A stretch of DNA of 64,000 bases from Pedobacter puniceum (GTDB taxonomy: Bacteria; Bacteroidota; Bacteroidia; Sphingobacteriales; Sphingobacteriaceae), in contig NZ_WKJI01000002.1 in the NCBI RefSeq assembly GCF_009674685.1, positions 248,001 to 312,000 of the forward strand, written 5' to 3'. Position 1 is the first letter of the stretch. Every line of letters begins with the position of its first letter. The notes beneath the pieces were generated by a model. The model saw only the letters and a program-made list of their open reading frames with translations, did no database searches and was not told the DNA's origin. A program made the translations under genes and the position numbers. Shown one piece after another: positions 1 to 9,244 of this stretch.

Positions 1-103
1 TAACCTTGAAAACTGGGATTTAAAAGCTGCAATAGCTAACACTTCTTTAAAAAATCCGGATTTAGAAAATAAAGACCTAGATGAATTTGATATCTTCTAC
101 TAA
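1..103 (+). CDS. 3' end of an unidentified protein (partial)
   Basis: An open frame enters from the left edge (frame starting at base 2) and stops at TAA 101-103. The visible 33 residues are acidic and end in DEFDIFY. Nothing in this tail identifies a family. It lies 10 bases before the next ATG on the same strand, so it is probably the preceding gene of the same transcription unit as the E1-like/nitroreductase fusion gene. Confidence 0.5.
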   Translation, partial: NLENWDLKAAIANTSLKNPDLENKDLDEFDIFY

Positions 104-113
104 ACCTTAAAAA

Positions 114-2426
114 ATGCCTGACCCAAACACTTCTCATTTTAGCATCAACAAACAACTTAAAGAAACTTACAAACCTTTAATTCTTAGAATTTACAAAAAA
201 GAAGACCTTCAAATCTATCATCAATTATTTGAACAACAAGAAGTACAATTTGTACATGATGAAATATGGAGCCAGTTACAAGAACTTGTAAAATCTAAAA
301 ATCCATCTATCAGATTAACAGAGGAGCTATTACAAAAACTTATTGATGAAGAACTTGGTACATTAAGTTTAGCGCATTATGGTGTTTGGGTATATTATCC
401 TTGGAGTAAAAGATTAGTGCATTTACTTGATAAAGAAGCATTTATTGAGGTAAGAACAAACCGTAATCAGTATAAAATAACCAGAGCCGAAAGAGACACT
501 TTAGGGACTAAAAAAATAGGAATTATAGGTCTATCTGTTGGGCAATCTATAGCACTTACCTTAGCTATGGAAAGAGGTTGTGGCGAGTTACGTTTGGCAG
601 ATTTTGATACTTTAGAATTAAGTAATCTTAACAGAATTAGAAGCGGTGTAAGTAATTTAGGACTTTCAAAAGTGGTTATTGCTGCTCGTGAAATTTCAGA
701 AATAGACCCTTTTTTAAATGTAGTTTGTTTTAAAGAAGGTTTAACAGAAGTTAATTTGGATGATTTCTTTTTAAAAGATGGTAAGCTAGACCTTTTAGTG
801 GATGAATGCGATGGTTTAGATATGAAAATTATAGCCAGAGATAAAGCTAAAGCGTTGCAAATTCCGGTTTTAATGGATACCAGCGATAGAGGAATGCTTG
901 ATGTAGAACGATTTGATTTAGAACCCAATAGAGAGCTGCTTCATGGTACAGTAAAAGGAATAAACCCGCAGAACATTAAAGAATTAAGCAATGAGGATAA
1001 AATCCCTTTGATATTACAAATGCTTGGTGCCGAAAATATTTCCTTAAGAGGAAAAGCATCTATGGTAGAAGTACAGCAAACCATCAATACATGGCCGCAG
1101 CTTGCTAGCTCTGTTACTTTGGGTGGCGCTGTAACCGCTGATGTAAGCAGAAGAATTTTATTGAACCAGTTTCATGCTTCTGGCAGATATTATATAGATT
1201 TAGAAGAATTAATTGCTAACCCAAAAGATGCTTCAACAGAACTTTCAACAGAAAGAACAAACCCTCATGAACCTTTATCTAAAGAAGATTTATTAAGTTT
1301 AGTAAAACAGGTAAACATCTCAAAAAGTAAGGATTTTATCCTTCCTGATATTGGCATTATTAAAGAACTAATCAGTGCTGCTTCGGCAGCCCCATCTACC
1401 GGGAATGACCAACCTTGGAAATGGCTTTTTCAGGACGGTTTTCTATATCTTTTCCATGAAGAAAATCGTTCTTATTCTTTCGGAGATTTTCAAAAAACGG
1501 CTTCATTTATCTCCTTAGGTGCCGCTTATGAAAACCTATATCTACAAGCTTTAAACCATAAGCTTGAAACTAAGATTAATTTTTTTCCTCTTCCTGGGAA
1601 TGAAAAACTTGTAGCAGCTATTCATTTTGAAAACTTAACTTTACTTTCAAATGCATTACTAAAAGAACTCTCTGCCTATATTTTTAAAAGATGTACTAAC
1701 CGTAATCCTTCTGTAAAACAACTTTTGCCAACAGAAAAATTAGACCATTTAAAAAACATCACCCAAACTATTCCAAACGTAAAGCTTCAATATTTCACTC
1801 AAGAAGATGAAATTAAGAAACTAGGAAAAATGATAGGTATTTGTGATAGGATACGTTTACTCAATAAAGAAGGTCATTACGATTTTGTGTACCGAGAGAT
1901 GAGATGGACCACCAACCATGCTGAACGAAGTAAAGATGGTATTGATATAAAAACTTTAGGGCTCAGCAACTCGCAACTTGCCGCATTAAGCATGATAAAA
2001 GATGCTGGCGTTGTACAAACCCTAAAATCGTTAAAAGGCGGCAAAGCCTTTGATACTTTAGCTTTAAAGACTGTAGAATCTGCTTCGGCTTTATGTCTTA
2101 TAAGTGTGCCAAAATATCAACTAGAAAGCTTTTTCATTGGCGGCCAAGCCATGGAACGCTTTTGGCTTGCAGCTACGCAACTTGGTTTAGCTGTACATCC
2201 TTTAATATCACCTTTATATTTATTTACTAGAATAAATCATGGTGAGGGGGAAGGTTTAGACCAAGAAAATATTAAAGAGCTACAATTACTTAGAAAAGAA
2301 TTTGAAGCTTTAACAGGCCTAAACCAACATCATGCAGAGGTATTTTTGGCTAAAATTTCTATGGCAAAAGAACCAGAAATAAAATCTCATAGATTACCTT
2401 TAGAAAAAGTTCTATTTATCAGTTAA
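114..2426 (+). CDS. ThiF/E1-like plus nitroreductase fusion protein (Rv1355c-like)
   Basis: This 770-residue protein joins two enzyme modules. Residues about 130-350 form a ThiF/MoeB/E1-type adenylating Rossmann domain, with the nucleotide-binding loop IGIIGLSVGQS (136-146), the Asp of LADFD (about 165) and the NLNRIR motif (171-176). I see no CxxC zinc pairs of the kind found in MoeB. From about residue 415 to the end a nitroreductase-like flavin fold follows, opening with AASAAPSTGNDQPW. The same fusion is known from Mycobacterium tuberculosis Rv1355c (annotated MoeY), whose reaction has not been established to my knowledge. A flavin-dependent modification of an adenylated substrate is inference. 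The ATG at 114 follows the previous stop closely, and a sensor kinase gene starts 14 bases downstream, which suggests one operon. Confidence 0.8.
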   Translation: MPDPNTSHFSINKQLKETYKPLILRIYKKEDLQIYHQLFEQQEVQFVHDEIWSQLQELVKSKNPSIRLTEELLQKLIDEELGTLSLAHYGVWVYYPWSKRLVHLLDKEAFIEVRTNRNQYKITRAERDTLGTKKIGIIGLSVGQSIALTLAMERGCGELRLADFDTLELSNLNRIRSGVSNLGLSKVVIAAREISEIDPFLNVVCFKEGLTEVNLDDFFLKDGKLDLLVDECDGLDMKIIARDKAKALQIPVLMDTSDRGMLDVERFDLEPNRELLHGTVKGINPQNIKELSNEDKIPLILQMLGAENISLRGKASMVEVQQTINTWPQLASSVTLGGAVTADVSRRILLNQFHASGRYYIDLEELIANPKDASTELSTERTNPHEPLSKEDLLSLVKQVNISKSKDFILPDIGIIKELISAASAAPSTGNDQPWKWLFQDGFLYLFHEENRSYSFGDFQKTASFISLGAAYENLYLQALNHKLETKINFFPLPGNEKLVAAIHFENLTLLSNALLKELSAYIFKRCTNRNPSVKQLLPTEKLDHLKNITQTIPNVKLQYFTQEDEIKKLGKMIGICDRIRLLNKEGHYDFVYREMRWTTNHAERSKDGIDIKTLGLSNSQLAALSMIKDAGVVQTLKSLKGGKAFDTLALKTVESASALCLISVPKYQLESFFIGGQAMERFWLAATQLGLAVHPLISPLYLFTRINHGEGEGLDQENIKELQLLRKEFEALTGLNQHHAEVFLAKISMAKEPEIKSHRLPLEKVLFIS

Positions 2427-2440
2427 ATTTGATTCGTCTT

Positions 2441-4588
2441 ATGAAGAATATCCTTTTTCTATTATTGATTTTAATAGGTGCTTTAAAAAGTAATGCCCAG
2501 CAAAAAATTCTGTTTAAAAATGATAATATCATCATTGGAAATCATGTTGCTGTTTTAGAAGATGAAACTAAAAATTTAAATATTAGAGCTATCATGGCAT
2601 CCAGAGAATTTAAACCTTCTGATGCAAAGACAGTTATACTTCCCTTAAGCAATTCAAATTTTTGGCTAAAATTTACCATCAATAACCAAAGCAATCATCA
2701 AAAACTCCTCATGATGATAGAAAACTCATCATTGGATAACAGCGAGTTTTATTATCAAAAAAATGGAGTTTTATATATTCAAAAAATAAGCAACAACAAA
2801 AATTTCAGTGCTAGAAAATATAAGCATCAGCATGCAATTTTTGATTTAAACTTAGCAAAAGGCACAGAACAAACCTATTACCTAAAAGTTAACAGTAGCG
2901 AACAAATGTTCCTTCCTATTTATGTAGGAAATGACTTAAAAATATCGGCTTTTTTAAATAATCAAGATATATTCTGGGGAATTTTAATAGGGATACTACT
3001 GGTCATGATTTTATACAACTCGTTCTTGTATATATCAACTAAAGACACCAGCTATATCTATTATGTGCTTTACACTTTATTTACTTTGCTTACGCAGATT
3101 ACGCTATCTGGTCACACGTTTAAATATATCTTTTACGATACACCTTTTTTGTTTCACAAAGCCTTAGTAGTTTTTCCGGGTTTAGCTGGCGTAACGGGTG
3201 TAATTTTTATCAGACTTTTCTTACAATCTAAAACCAGAACACCAAAGCTTAATCACTTTTTCATTCTTTCTTTAGTCTTATACAGCAGCGCAGTTACAGC
3301 CAGAGTTATAGGTTTTGATTTGATAAGTTATAGGTTAATAGATATTGCTGCTATATACACCATCATCATCATTTATATAGTTGCCATTACAATTACTATT
3401 CAGGGTTATCGCCCTGCTAAATTCTTCCTCATTGCATGGAGTGGCTTCTTCATCGGGTTGATTGTATTTATCCTAAAAAACTCTGGTATACTACCTTACA
3501 ATACTTTTACCAACTACTCTATGCAGCTAGGTACTGCTTTAGAGGTTACATTACTTTCTTTAGCACTAGCAGATAGAATCAATATCCTTAAAAAAGAAAA
3601 AGAACAATCTCAGGCTCAAGCCTTAGCTATAGCTAAAGAAAATGAGCGTATCATAAGAGAACAAAATATCATCCTAGAACAAAAAGTAAAAGAAAGAACT
3701 TTTGAGTTGATAGAGACTAATGAAGAACTTAGCAATACTTTAGAAGATCTAAAGCAAACGCAAACCCAACTGGTAGAGGCAGAGAAAATGGCTTCTTTAG
3801 GTCAATTAACTGCTGGTATTGCTCATGAAATTAACAACCCTATTAACTTTGTAACTTCTAACGTTTCTCCACTACTTAGAGATGTTAATATGCTTTTTGA
3901 TGCTATTGATATTATAGAAAAAGTAGGATTATCTGATAAGAGTATAGAAGAGAAACAAAAAGAGATTGAAGAATACAAAGAGGAATTAGATTATGATTAC
4001 CTGAAAATGGAAATCAACCATCTATTGAAAGGTATACATGAAGGTGCAACCAGAACAGCAGAAATTGTAAAAGGTTTAAGAATATTTTCTAGGGTAGACG
4101 AAGACGATTTAAAACGAGCCGATATTAACGAAGGACTAGATTCTACCTTAGTTATTATGAATAATTTGTTAAGTGTAAATAACATTAAGGTAGAGAAAAT
4201 CTATGGTGATTTACCTTTAGTTGAGTGTTATCCCGGTAAACTAAACCAGGTTTTCTTAAATATCATATCTAATGCTATACATGCTATCGCTACAAAGCAT
4301 GCCCAAAGTAAAGATGGCTTACTCATCTTAAAAACCTTTGCTGAAGAAGATTTTGTAAATATCTCTATTACAGATAATGGCTGTGGAATGTCTGATAGCA
4401 CTAGAAATAAAATATTTGATCCGTTTTTTACTACTAAAGATGTAGGCGAAGGCACAGGTTTAGGTATGTCTATTGCATACAACACTATCAAAAAGCATAA
4501 TGGACAAATTTTTATTCAAACAGAACTGGATAAAGGCACTGAATTTTTGATTAAAATTCCAGTGATTCATCAAATTATTATAGGTTAA
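2441..4588 (+). CDS. 7TMR-DISM sensor histidine kinase
   Basis: This is a membrane sensor kinase of about 715 residues. It begins with a signal peptide ending near SNAQ, followed by an extracytoplasmic beta-rich 7TMR-DISMED2-like domain (to about residue 170) and about seven membrane helices (about 175-385). A coiled coil of about 60 residues leads into the dimerisation domain with the H-box AHEINNPINF; the phosphoacceptor is His462. The ATPase domain shows an N box, the DNGCGM motif and GTGLGMSI. The frame is open from a TTG at 2429, but the ATG at 2441 starts directly with the Lys-containing signal peptide and is preferred. It probably phosphorylates receivers encoded just downstream. The DISM module often senses small ligands; the ligand here is unknown. 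Confidence 0.87.
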   Translation: MKNILFLLLILIGALKSNAQQKILFKNDNIIIGNHVAVLEDETKNLNIRAIMASREFKPSDAKTVILPLSNSNFWLKFTINNQSNHQKLLMMIENSSLDNSEFYYQKNGVLYIQKISNNKNFSARKYKHQHAIFDLNLAKGTEQTYYLKVNSSEQMFLPIYVGNDLKISAFLNNQDIFWGILIGILLVMILYNSFLYISTKDTSYIYYVLYTLFTLLTQITLSGHTFKYIFYDTPFLFHKALVVFPGLAGVTGVIFIRLFLQSKTRTPKLNHFFILSLVLYSSAVTARVIGFDLISYRLIDIAAIYTIIIIYIVAITITIQGYRPAKFFLIAWSGFFIGLIVFILKNSGILPYNTFTNYSMQLGTALEVTLLSLALADRINILKKEKEQSQAQALAIAKENERIIREQNIILEQKVKERTFELIETNEELSNTLEDLKQTQTQLVEAEKMASLGQLTAGIAHEINNPINFVTSNVSPLLRDVNMLFDAIDIIEKVGLSDKSIEEKQKEIEEYKEELDYDYLKMEINHLLKGIHEGATRTAEIVKGLRIFSRVDEDDLKRADINEGLDSTLVIMNNLLSVNNIKVEKIYGDLPLVECYPGKLNQVFLNIISNAIHAIATKHAQSKDGLLILKTFAEEDFVNISITDNGCGMSDSTRNKIFDPFFTTKDVGEGTGLGMSIAYNTIKKHNGQIFIQTELDKGTEFLIKIPVIHQIIIG

Positions 4589-4597
4589 AAATATAAA

Positions 4598-5683
4598 ATG
4601 TCAGAAAAAGTTAAAATATTGTACGTAGATGATGAAATGAATAACCTTATAGGTTTTAAAGCCTCGCTACGTTTTGATTATCAAATTTTTACCGCACAAA
4701 ATACAACCGAAGCGATACAATATTTAAGCAAACATCCCGATATAAAAGTAATTTTTTGCGACCAAAGGATGCCCGGACAAACCGGAGTAGACTTTTTTGC
4801 TGAAATTAGAAGTACACACCCTTATCCTATTAGAATATTATTAACCGCTTATTCTGATATAGAAGCGGTTATTGATGCAATTAATAAAGGTCATGTTTTT
4901 AGGTATGTAAAAAAACCTTGGATAGATGCCGATATCATTAGTGCTATTGAAGAAGCCGTAAATTTTTATGAGGCAAGCTCTATGCTGGTTTTAAAAAATC
5001 AAGAATTACATAAAGCTTATACAGAACTGGATAAATTCGCCTACTCTGTTAGTCATGATATACGTGGACCACTGGTAGGTATTTCTGGTGGGATAAACTT
5101 AGCTTTAACCACACCCAACTTAGATGAGGTAAAAGATATTTTAAGGATGATGAGCAAATCTGTTCAGAAACTTGATGATTTTATCCTAAGTATGCATGAT
5201 TATTATAGCTTAGAAAGAGGAGAACTTAAAATCACGGATATTGATTTTAAGTCGCTTGTTAAAGAAATGGAAGATGTATACAGTATTTATGCTAAAACTT
5301 TATCTATTACTTTTAATATCCATGTACAGCAAGAAGAATCTTTCTGGAGTGATAGAGTTTCTATCTTCCTAATCATTAACAACCTTTTATCAAATGCTTT
5401 TAAATATCAAGTTTTAGAAAAAGAAAACAAATTTGTAAGCTTGAGTATTATTGTAGAAAAAGGTGTTGCTACCATTATTGTTGCTGATAATGGCTCTGGA
5501 ATTGATGAAAAATACAAGAATCAGATATTTGATTTATTCTTTAGAGCTCACATTAAAGAAGCCGGTTCTGGCTTTGGATTATTTAATGTTAAAAGCGCTT
5601 TATTAAAATTAAACGGACAGGTAGAAGTAGACTCTGAGCTTAACCAAGGCACTACTTTCACTATCAAAATACCTAATAAATAA
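4598..5683 (+). CDS. Response regulator-histidine kinase hybrid (REC-HisKA-HATPase)
   Basis: This is a soluble 361-residue protein with the domain order reversed relative to classical kinases. An N-terminal receiver (about 1-125; acceptor Asp55 in CDQRMPG, conserved Thr and the KPW switch Lys) is followed by a histidine kinase core with H-box SVSHDIRGP (His153) and an ATPase domain with DNGSGI and GSGFGLF. There is no membrane segment or signal peptide, so it acts in the cytoplasm. Receiver-then-kinase proteins typically relay phosphate from one kinase to another output. It lies 9 bases after the membrane kinase and 3 bases before a single-domain receiver, an arrangement that suggests a multistep phosphorelay. 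Its receiver is clearly similar to the one at 6088-6552. Confidence 0.87.
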   Translation: MSEKVKILYVDDEMNNLIGFKASLRFDYQIFTAQNTTEAIQYLSKHPDIKVIFCDQRMPGQTGVDFFAEIRSTHPYPIRILLTAYSDIEAVIDAINKGHVFRYVKKPWIDADIISAIEEAVNFYEASSMLVLKNQELHKAYTELDKFAYSVSHDIRGPLVGISGGINLALTTPNLDEVKDILRMMSKSVQKLDDFILSMHDYYSLERGELKITDIDFKSLVKEMEDVYSIYAKTLSITFNIHVQQEESFWSDRVSIFLIINNLLSNAFKYQVLEKENKFVSLSIIVEKGVATIIVADNGSGIDEKYKNQIFDLFFRAHIKEAGSGFGLFNVKSALLKLNGQVEVDSELNQGTTFTIKIPNK

Positions 5684-5686
5684 ACC

Positions 5687-6091
5687 ATGAAGTTAAACTT
5701 TATTATAGTAGACGACAGAGAACTAGATTGTTATATAGCCGAAAAGCTTATCTATAACACTGGTAAGTGTAATCATTTTAAAGCTTATGATAATGCTGTA
5801 GAGGCTTTACAAGACGTTAAAACACTGCAACCAGAAGAAGATACTTTAACAATTCTTTTATTAGATATTATGATGCCCGTAATGAATGGTTTCCAATTTA
5901 TAGAAGAATTTGAAACCCTACCTAAAGAGGTTAAAAATCATTATCGCATTATCTCTATAACCACTTCACTTAATAAAAATGATATTAGCAGAATAGCTAC
6001 TTATGATTCTGTTTATGGTGTATTAAGAAAGCCTTATAGCTATGAAGATTTTGAAGAAATGATTAATAAAATAAATAAGGAATTTGGTTAA
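5687..6091 (+). CDS. Single-domain response regulator
   Basis: A 134-residue stand-alone CheY-like receiver. The acidic pocket (VDDRE near the N-terminus), acceptor Asp60 in LLLDIMMP, a conserved Thr (ITTS) and the Lys of RKPY are all visible, and no output domain follows. It lies 3 bases downstream of the REC-kinase hybrid and is probably translated with it. It would serve as phosphate shuttle or as a protein-binding output of this phosphorelay. Its stop codon overlaps the stop of the opposing gene within TTAA, and no terminator hairpin lies between them. Confidence 0.87.
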   Translation: MKLNFIIVDDRELDCYIAEKLIYNTGKCNHFKAYDNAVEALQDVKTLQPEEDTLTILLLDIMMPVMNGFQFIEEFETLPKEVKNHYRIISITTSLNKNDISRIATYDSVYGVLRKPYSYEDFEEMINKINKEFG

Positions 6092-6552
6092 GAAAGCAAT
6101 TTTTGTCTTAAGAGAAACTCAAGCTGATCATTAGAAGTGGCTAACTTTTGATTCATTAATTCTATTTCTTTGCGTTCAAGATAAACATCGTATGCTCTCT
6201 TAATAGTCATATCTAATTCTTCTTCATTCCATGGTTTAGTTAGGTAATGAAAAATTTTCCCTTTATTAACAGCATCTATAACAGCACTCATATCTGCATA
6301 ACCTGTAAGTAAAATCCTCATAGGCTCTGGAAACTTTTCTAAAACTTTTTCCAAGAACTCTACACCAGTCATGTTAGGCATTCTTTGGTCTGTAATGATG
6401 ATATCTACCGCTTTGCCTTCCATAATCTTAAGTGCATCATCTCCGCTTATGGCAGTAAGCACTTGATACTTCATCCTGAAATTGGCTTTAAAAGAAATTA
6501 AATTGTTTTCTTCATCATCAACATAAAGCACAACTATTTTTTTATCAGACAT
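6088..6552 (-). CDS. Response regulator (receiver with short coiled-coil tail)
   Basis: A 154-residue receiver protein with VDDEEN at the acidic pocket, acceptor Asp55 in TDQRMPN, the LLTG switch Thr region and TKPW. About 30 residues of predicted coiled coil (YLERKEIELMNQKL region) follow, with no DNA-binding domain. The receiver closely resembles that of the hybrid encoded at 4598-5683 (same VDDE-NNLI-FKA pattern and AVIDAVNKG helix), so the two are likely paralogues. It is transcribed convergently to the phosphorelay operon, and the two coding regions overlap by four bases at their stops. Confidence 0.85.
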   Translation of the reverse strand: MSDKKIVVLYVDDEENNLISFKANFRMKYQVLTAISGDDALKIMEGKAVDIIITDQRMPNMTGVEFLEKVLEKFPEPMRILLTGYADMSAVIDAVNKGKIFHYLTKPWNEEELDMTIKRAYDVYLERKEIELMNQKLATSNDQLEFLLRQKLLS

Positions 6553-6602
6553 GAGAGGATAGAATTAGATTTCAAAAATAAATATAATAAAACTTTACAC
6601 TT

Positions 6603-6627
6603 AAAAATAAGTGTAAAATTACACTTA
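6603..6627 (-). terminator. Hairpin terminator after the lacI-type gene, with an alternative second hairpin
   Basis: On the minus strand a 9-bp stem (TAAGTGTAA at 6608-6616 with TTACACTTA at 6619-6627) is followed by a T run (6607-6603), right after the lacI-type stop codon. The same middle arm can also pair with a second copy of TTTACACTTA at 6594-6603, so two mutually exclusive stems are possible. Confidence 0.6.
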
Positions 6628-6629
6628 TA

Positions 6630-7643
6630 TTATTTTGAGGTGGATTGCCTAACAATAACCAAAGGCTCTATAACTGTATGTTCAACTACTTCATAAGGAT
6701 TTTCACTTGCTATCATTTTCATAAAACCTTGAGCGCATTCATACCCCACTTTACTTGCCTGTTGGTCTATAGTGGATAAATTTGGAGTAATGAAAGCAGA
6801 AAATGTTTCGTTAGCAAAACCAATAACTCCTATCTGAGGAGGGCTAAGATCTAACTCTTTTAATTTTTTGATAACCCCTAAAGCTGTATAATCGTCACCA
6901 GCAATAATAGCATCAGGTCTGTCTTGCTCTCGCATCAGTTTATCTGCCCCGTAACGTCCGTCTTTAATAGATAAACCACCATAAATGATGTGGTGTTCTT
7001 TTATCTCTAACTGATGATCTATTAAGGCTGCTTTATACCCTTTTACCCTATTTCCAAAAATACTATTTTGATGAATGGTGGTTACAAAAGCAATATTCTT
7101 ATAACCTTGTTGTATCAAATGTTGAGCTGCTAAATAACCTGCTTTAAAATCATCTAAAGTAACTGTTGAAACATTTAAGCTTTTATCAACACGGTCAAAT
7201 AAAACCAAGGGTTTGTTTTGTTTAATGAGGGTTTGGAAATGTGAAGTATCTTCTGTTTCTAAAGACATGGAAGCTATAATACCATCTACCTGAGCTTCTA
7301 AAAGTGTTTTTACACCATTAATTTCATTCTCAACAGATTCATTTGATTGATATAGCAATATACGGTATCCATTATTCTTTAAAACCTGTTCTATACTATG
7401 TATAACTACAGCAAAAAAATGAACTTCCATACTAGGGATAATAACACCAATGGTGTAAGTTTTACCCGATTTTAAGGAGGACGCTAGCCTATTAGGACTG
7501 TAATTTAATTTTTTAGCTGTCTCAAAAACGGCTTTTTTGGTTGCCTCACTAATAGTAGAAAAATTATTGAGCGCCCTAGAAACTGTAGAAACAGTAATAT
7601 TTAGCTCTCTGGCTATATCATATATGGTTGCTTTCTTTTTCAC
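6630..7643 (-). CDS. LacI/GalR-family transcriptional regulator of the xylose operon
   Basis: A 337-residue repressor-type protein. Residues 4-25 form the LacI helix-turn-helix (ATIYDIARELNITVSTVSRAL), the hinge helix region contains NRLASSLKSG, and a periplasmic-binding-protein-like ligand domain fills the rest (TIGVIIPS start; the DAIIAGDD strand). It is divergent from xylB-xylA-symporter, and a perfect palindrome of the LacI type lies in the shared 106-bp spacer. The inferred role is repression of the xyl genes with xylose or a derivative as inducer. It is not a ROK-type XylR. The ligand cannot be read from the sequence. Confidence 0.88.
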   Translation of the reverse strand: MKKKATIYDIARELNITVSTVSRALNNFSTISEATKKAVFETAKKLNYSPNRLASSLKSGKTYTIGVIIPSMEVHFFAVVIHSIEQVLKNNGYRILLYQSNESVENEINGVKTLLEAQVDGIIASMSLETEDTSHFQTLIKQNKPLVLFDRVDKSLNVSTVTLDDFKAGYLAAQHLIQQGYKNIAFVTTIHQNSIFGNRVKGYKAALIDHQLEIKEHHIIYGGLSIKDGRYGADKLMREQDRPDAIIAGDDYTALGVIKKLKELDLSPPQIGVIGFANETFSAFITPNLSTIDQQASKVGYECAQGFMKMIASENPYEVVEHTVIEPLVIVRQSTSK

Positions 7644-7673
7644 TGCTTAAAGTAAATAAAATTAAAGGATATT

Positions 7674-7703
7674 TTGAGAATTTAAATATTAGTAATACTT
7701 TTA
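7674..7703 (+). promoter_or_regulatory. Candidate Bacteroidota-type promoter of the xyl operon
   Basis: A TTG (-33 element, 7674-7676) stands 19 bases before TACTTTTA (7696-7703), which fits the Bacteroidota -7 consensus TAnnTTTG except for its last base. The predicted start of transcription falls inside the adjoining palindrome, about 40 bases before the xylB ATG. Confidence 0.5.
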
Positions 7704-7717
7704 TGCAACCGGTTGCA
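7704..7717. promoter_or_regulatory. LacI-family operator palindrome
   Basis: TGCAACCGGTTGCA is a perfect 14-bp palindrome with the central CG and inverted half sites typical of LacI/GalR operators. It lies between the divergent regulator and xylB, directly after the candidate -7 element, where bound repressor would block transcription initiation. I found no second copy in the xyl operon. Confidence 0.75.
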
Positions 7718-7749
7718 CACTTATTTTAATAGCCGATTAAAACCATTTT

Positions 7750-9234
7750 ATGTACTTATTAGGAATAGACGTAGGCACATCTTCTGTAAAGGTTTCTATT
7801 ATTGAAGCTTACACTCAAGAAATTATCTCTTCTGCCCAATACCCAGAAACAGAGGCAGAAATTATAGCTCTTAAACCAGGCTGGGCAGAACAATCTCCAG
7901 AAAGTTGGTGGGATTTTACTCAAAAAGCCATCTTAAAAAATCATCAAACAAAAAAATACAATCCGCAAGACATTATAGGAATTGGTATAGCCTATCAAAT
8001 GCATGGCTTAGTTTTGGTTGATAAAAACCAGCAAGTGCTAAGAAATGCTATCATTTGGTGCGATAGTAGAGCTGTAGACATTGGAGAGAAAGCATTTCAA
8101 AATATAGGTGAAGCAGAAAGTTTAAGTCATCATCTTAACTCTCCCGGAAATTTTACAGCTTCTAAATTGGCTTGGGTAAAAGAAAATGAACCCGAAATTT
8201 TCGCCAATATCTATAAACTCATGCTTCCTGGAGATTTTATAGCCATGAAATTAACCGGGCAGATTACAACCAGCATCAGCGCTTTATCTGAAGGGATTTT
8301 CTGGGATTTTAAAAACAACCAGCTATCAGAAAAAATTTGTAAAGAATTTGGCTTTGATATTTCTCTGTTTCCAGAATTAAAACCTGTATTCGCTAATCAT
8401 GGCGAAGTAAAAACTGACGTAGCTAATACTCTTCAACTTAAAGCGGGCATACAAGTAGCTTATAAAGCCGGCGACCAGCCCAATAATGCGCTTTCTTTGA
8501 ATGTATTAGAGCCAGGCGAAGTTGCCGCCACTGCAGGTACTTCTGGCGTTATTTATGGTGTAAGCAATCAGTTAGTTTACGATCAACAATCGCGTATCAA
8601 TACATTTGCGCATGTTAATTATCTAGAAAACCAGATTAGAACAGGTGTTTTATTGTGTATCAACGGTACAGGTATCTTAAACAGCTGGGCAAGAAAACTT
8701 TTCGCCAAAGATTTAAGCTATTCTGAAATGAATCAGCTAGCCTCTAAGATAGAAATTGGTAGTAAAGGCCTCAGAATTTTACCTTTTGGCAATGGCGCAG
8801 AAAGAATGCTGAATAATAAACTTATTGGCGCTCATATTTTTAATATCGATTTAAACCAACACCATGCTGCACATATCCTTAATGCTGTACAAGAAGGTGT
8901 TGCTTTTTCTTTTAGGTATGGTTTAGATATCATGAGAGAAAATGGCTTAAATCCCAAAGTTATCAGAGCCGGAAAATCAAACTTATTTTTAAGCGAAGTA
9001 TTTAGAAAAGCATTTACCGGAGCTACCCAAGTACCTATAGAGCTTTATCAGAATGATGGTAGCGTAGGCGCTGCCTTAGGTGCAGGTATTGGCATCAAAC
9101 ATTTTAAAACAGCCCAAGAAGCTTTTCAAAATCAAACAGTACTAGCAACTATAGAACCTCAAGATATAGAGGCTTATGATGCTGCCTACCAAGAATGGAA
9201 ACAATTACTCAATCAAAAAATTAATAACTTATAA
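7750..9234 (+). CDS. xylB: Xylulokinase
   Basis: A 494-residue FGGY-family sugar kinase that phosphorylates D-xylulose to xylulose 5-phosphate in the cytoplasm. The N-terminal phosphate-binding loop [10 protein letters not shown], the catalytic-region signature MHGLVL, the WCDSRA segment and the C-terminal ATP-binding stretch [12 protein letters not shown] are visible. The length fits XylB (about 480-500). It is the first gene of the operon, preceded by the promoter/operator, and is followed after 10 bases by xylose isomerase, which supports xylulokinase over other FGGY kinases. Confidence 0.93.
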   Translation: MYLLGIDVGTSSVKVSIIEAYTQEIISSAQYPETEAEIIALKPGWAEQSPESWWDFTQKAILKNHQTKKYNPQDIIGIGIAYQMHGLVLVDKNQQVLRNAIIWCDSRAVDIGEKAFQNIGEAESLSHHLNSPGNFTASKLAWVKENEPEIFANIYKLMLPGDFIAMKLTGQITTSISALSEGIFWDFKNNQLSEKICKEFGFDISLFPELKPVFANHGEVKTDVANTLQLKAGIQVAYKAGDQPNNALSLNVLEPGEVAATAGTSGVIYGVSNQLVYDQQSRINTFAHVNYLENQIRTGVLLCINGTGILNSWARKLFAKDLSYSEMNQLASKIEIGSKGLRILPFGNGAERMLNNKLIGAHIFNIDLNQHHAAHILNAVQEGVAFSFRYGLDIMRENGLNPKVIRAGKSNLFLSEVFRKAFTGATQVPIELYQNDGSVGAALGAGIGIKHFKTAQEAFQNQTVLATIEPQDIEAYDAAYQEWKQLLNQKINNL

Positions 9235-9244
9235 ATCAATCAAA

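Noticed and set aside
2429-2440. TTG start for the 7TM sensor kinase
   Set aside because: The ATG at 2441 begins a normal signal peptide and is a stronger start.
9176-9244. Upstream extension of xylA inside xylB
   Set aside because: The ATG at 9245 gives the conserved N-terminus and normal length; the extra 23 residues are unrelated to the family.
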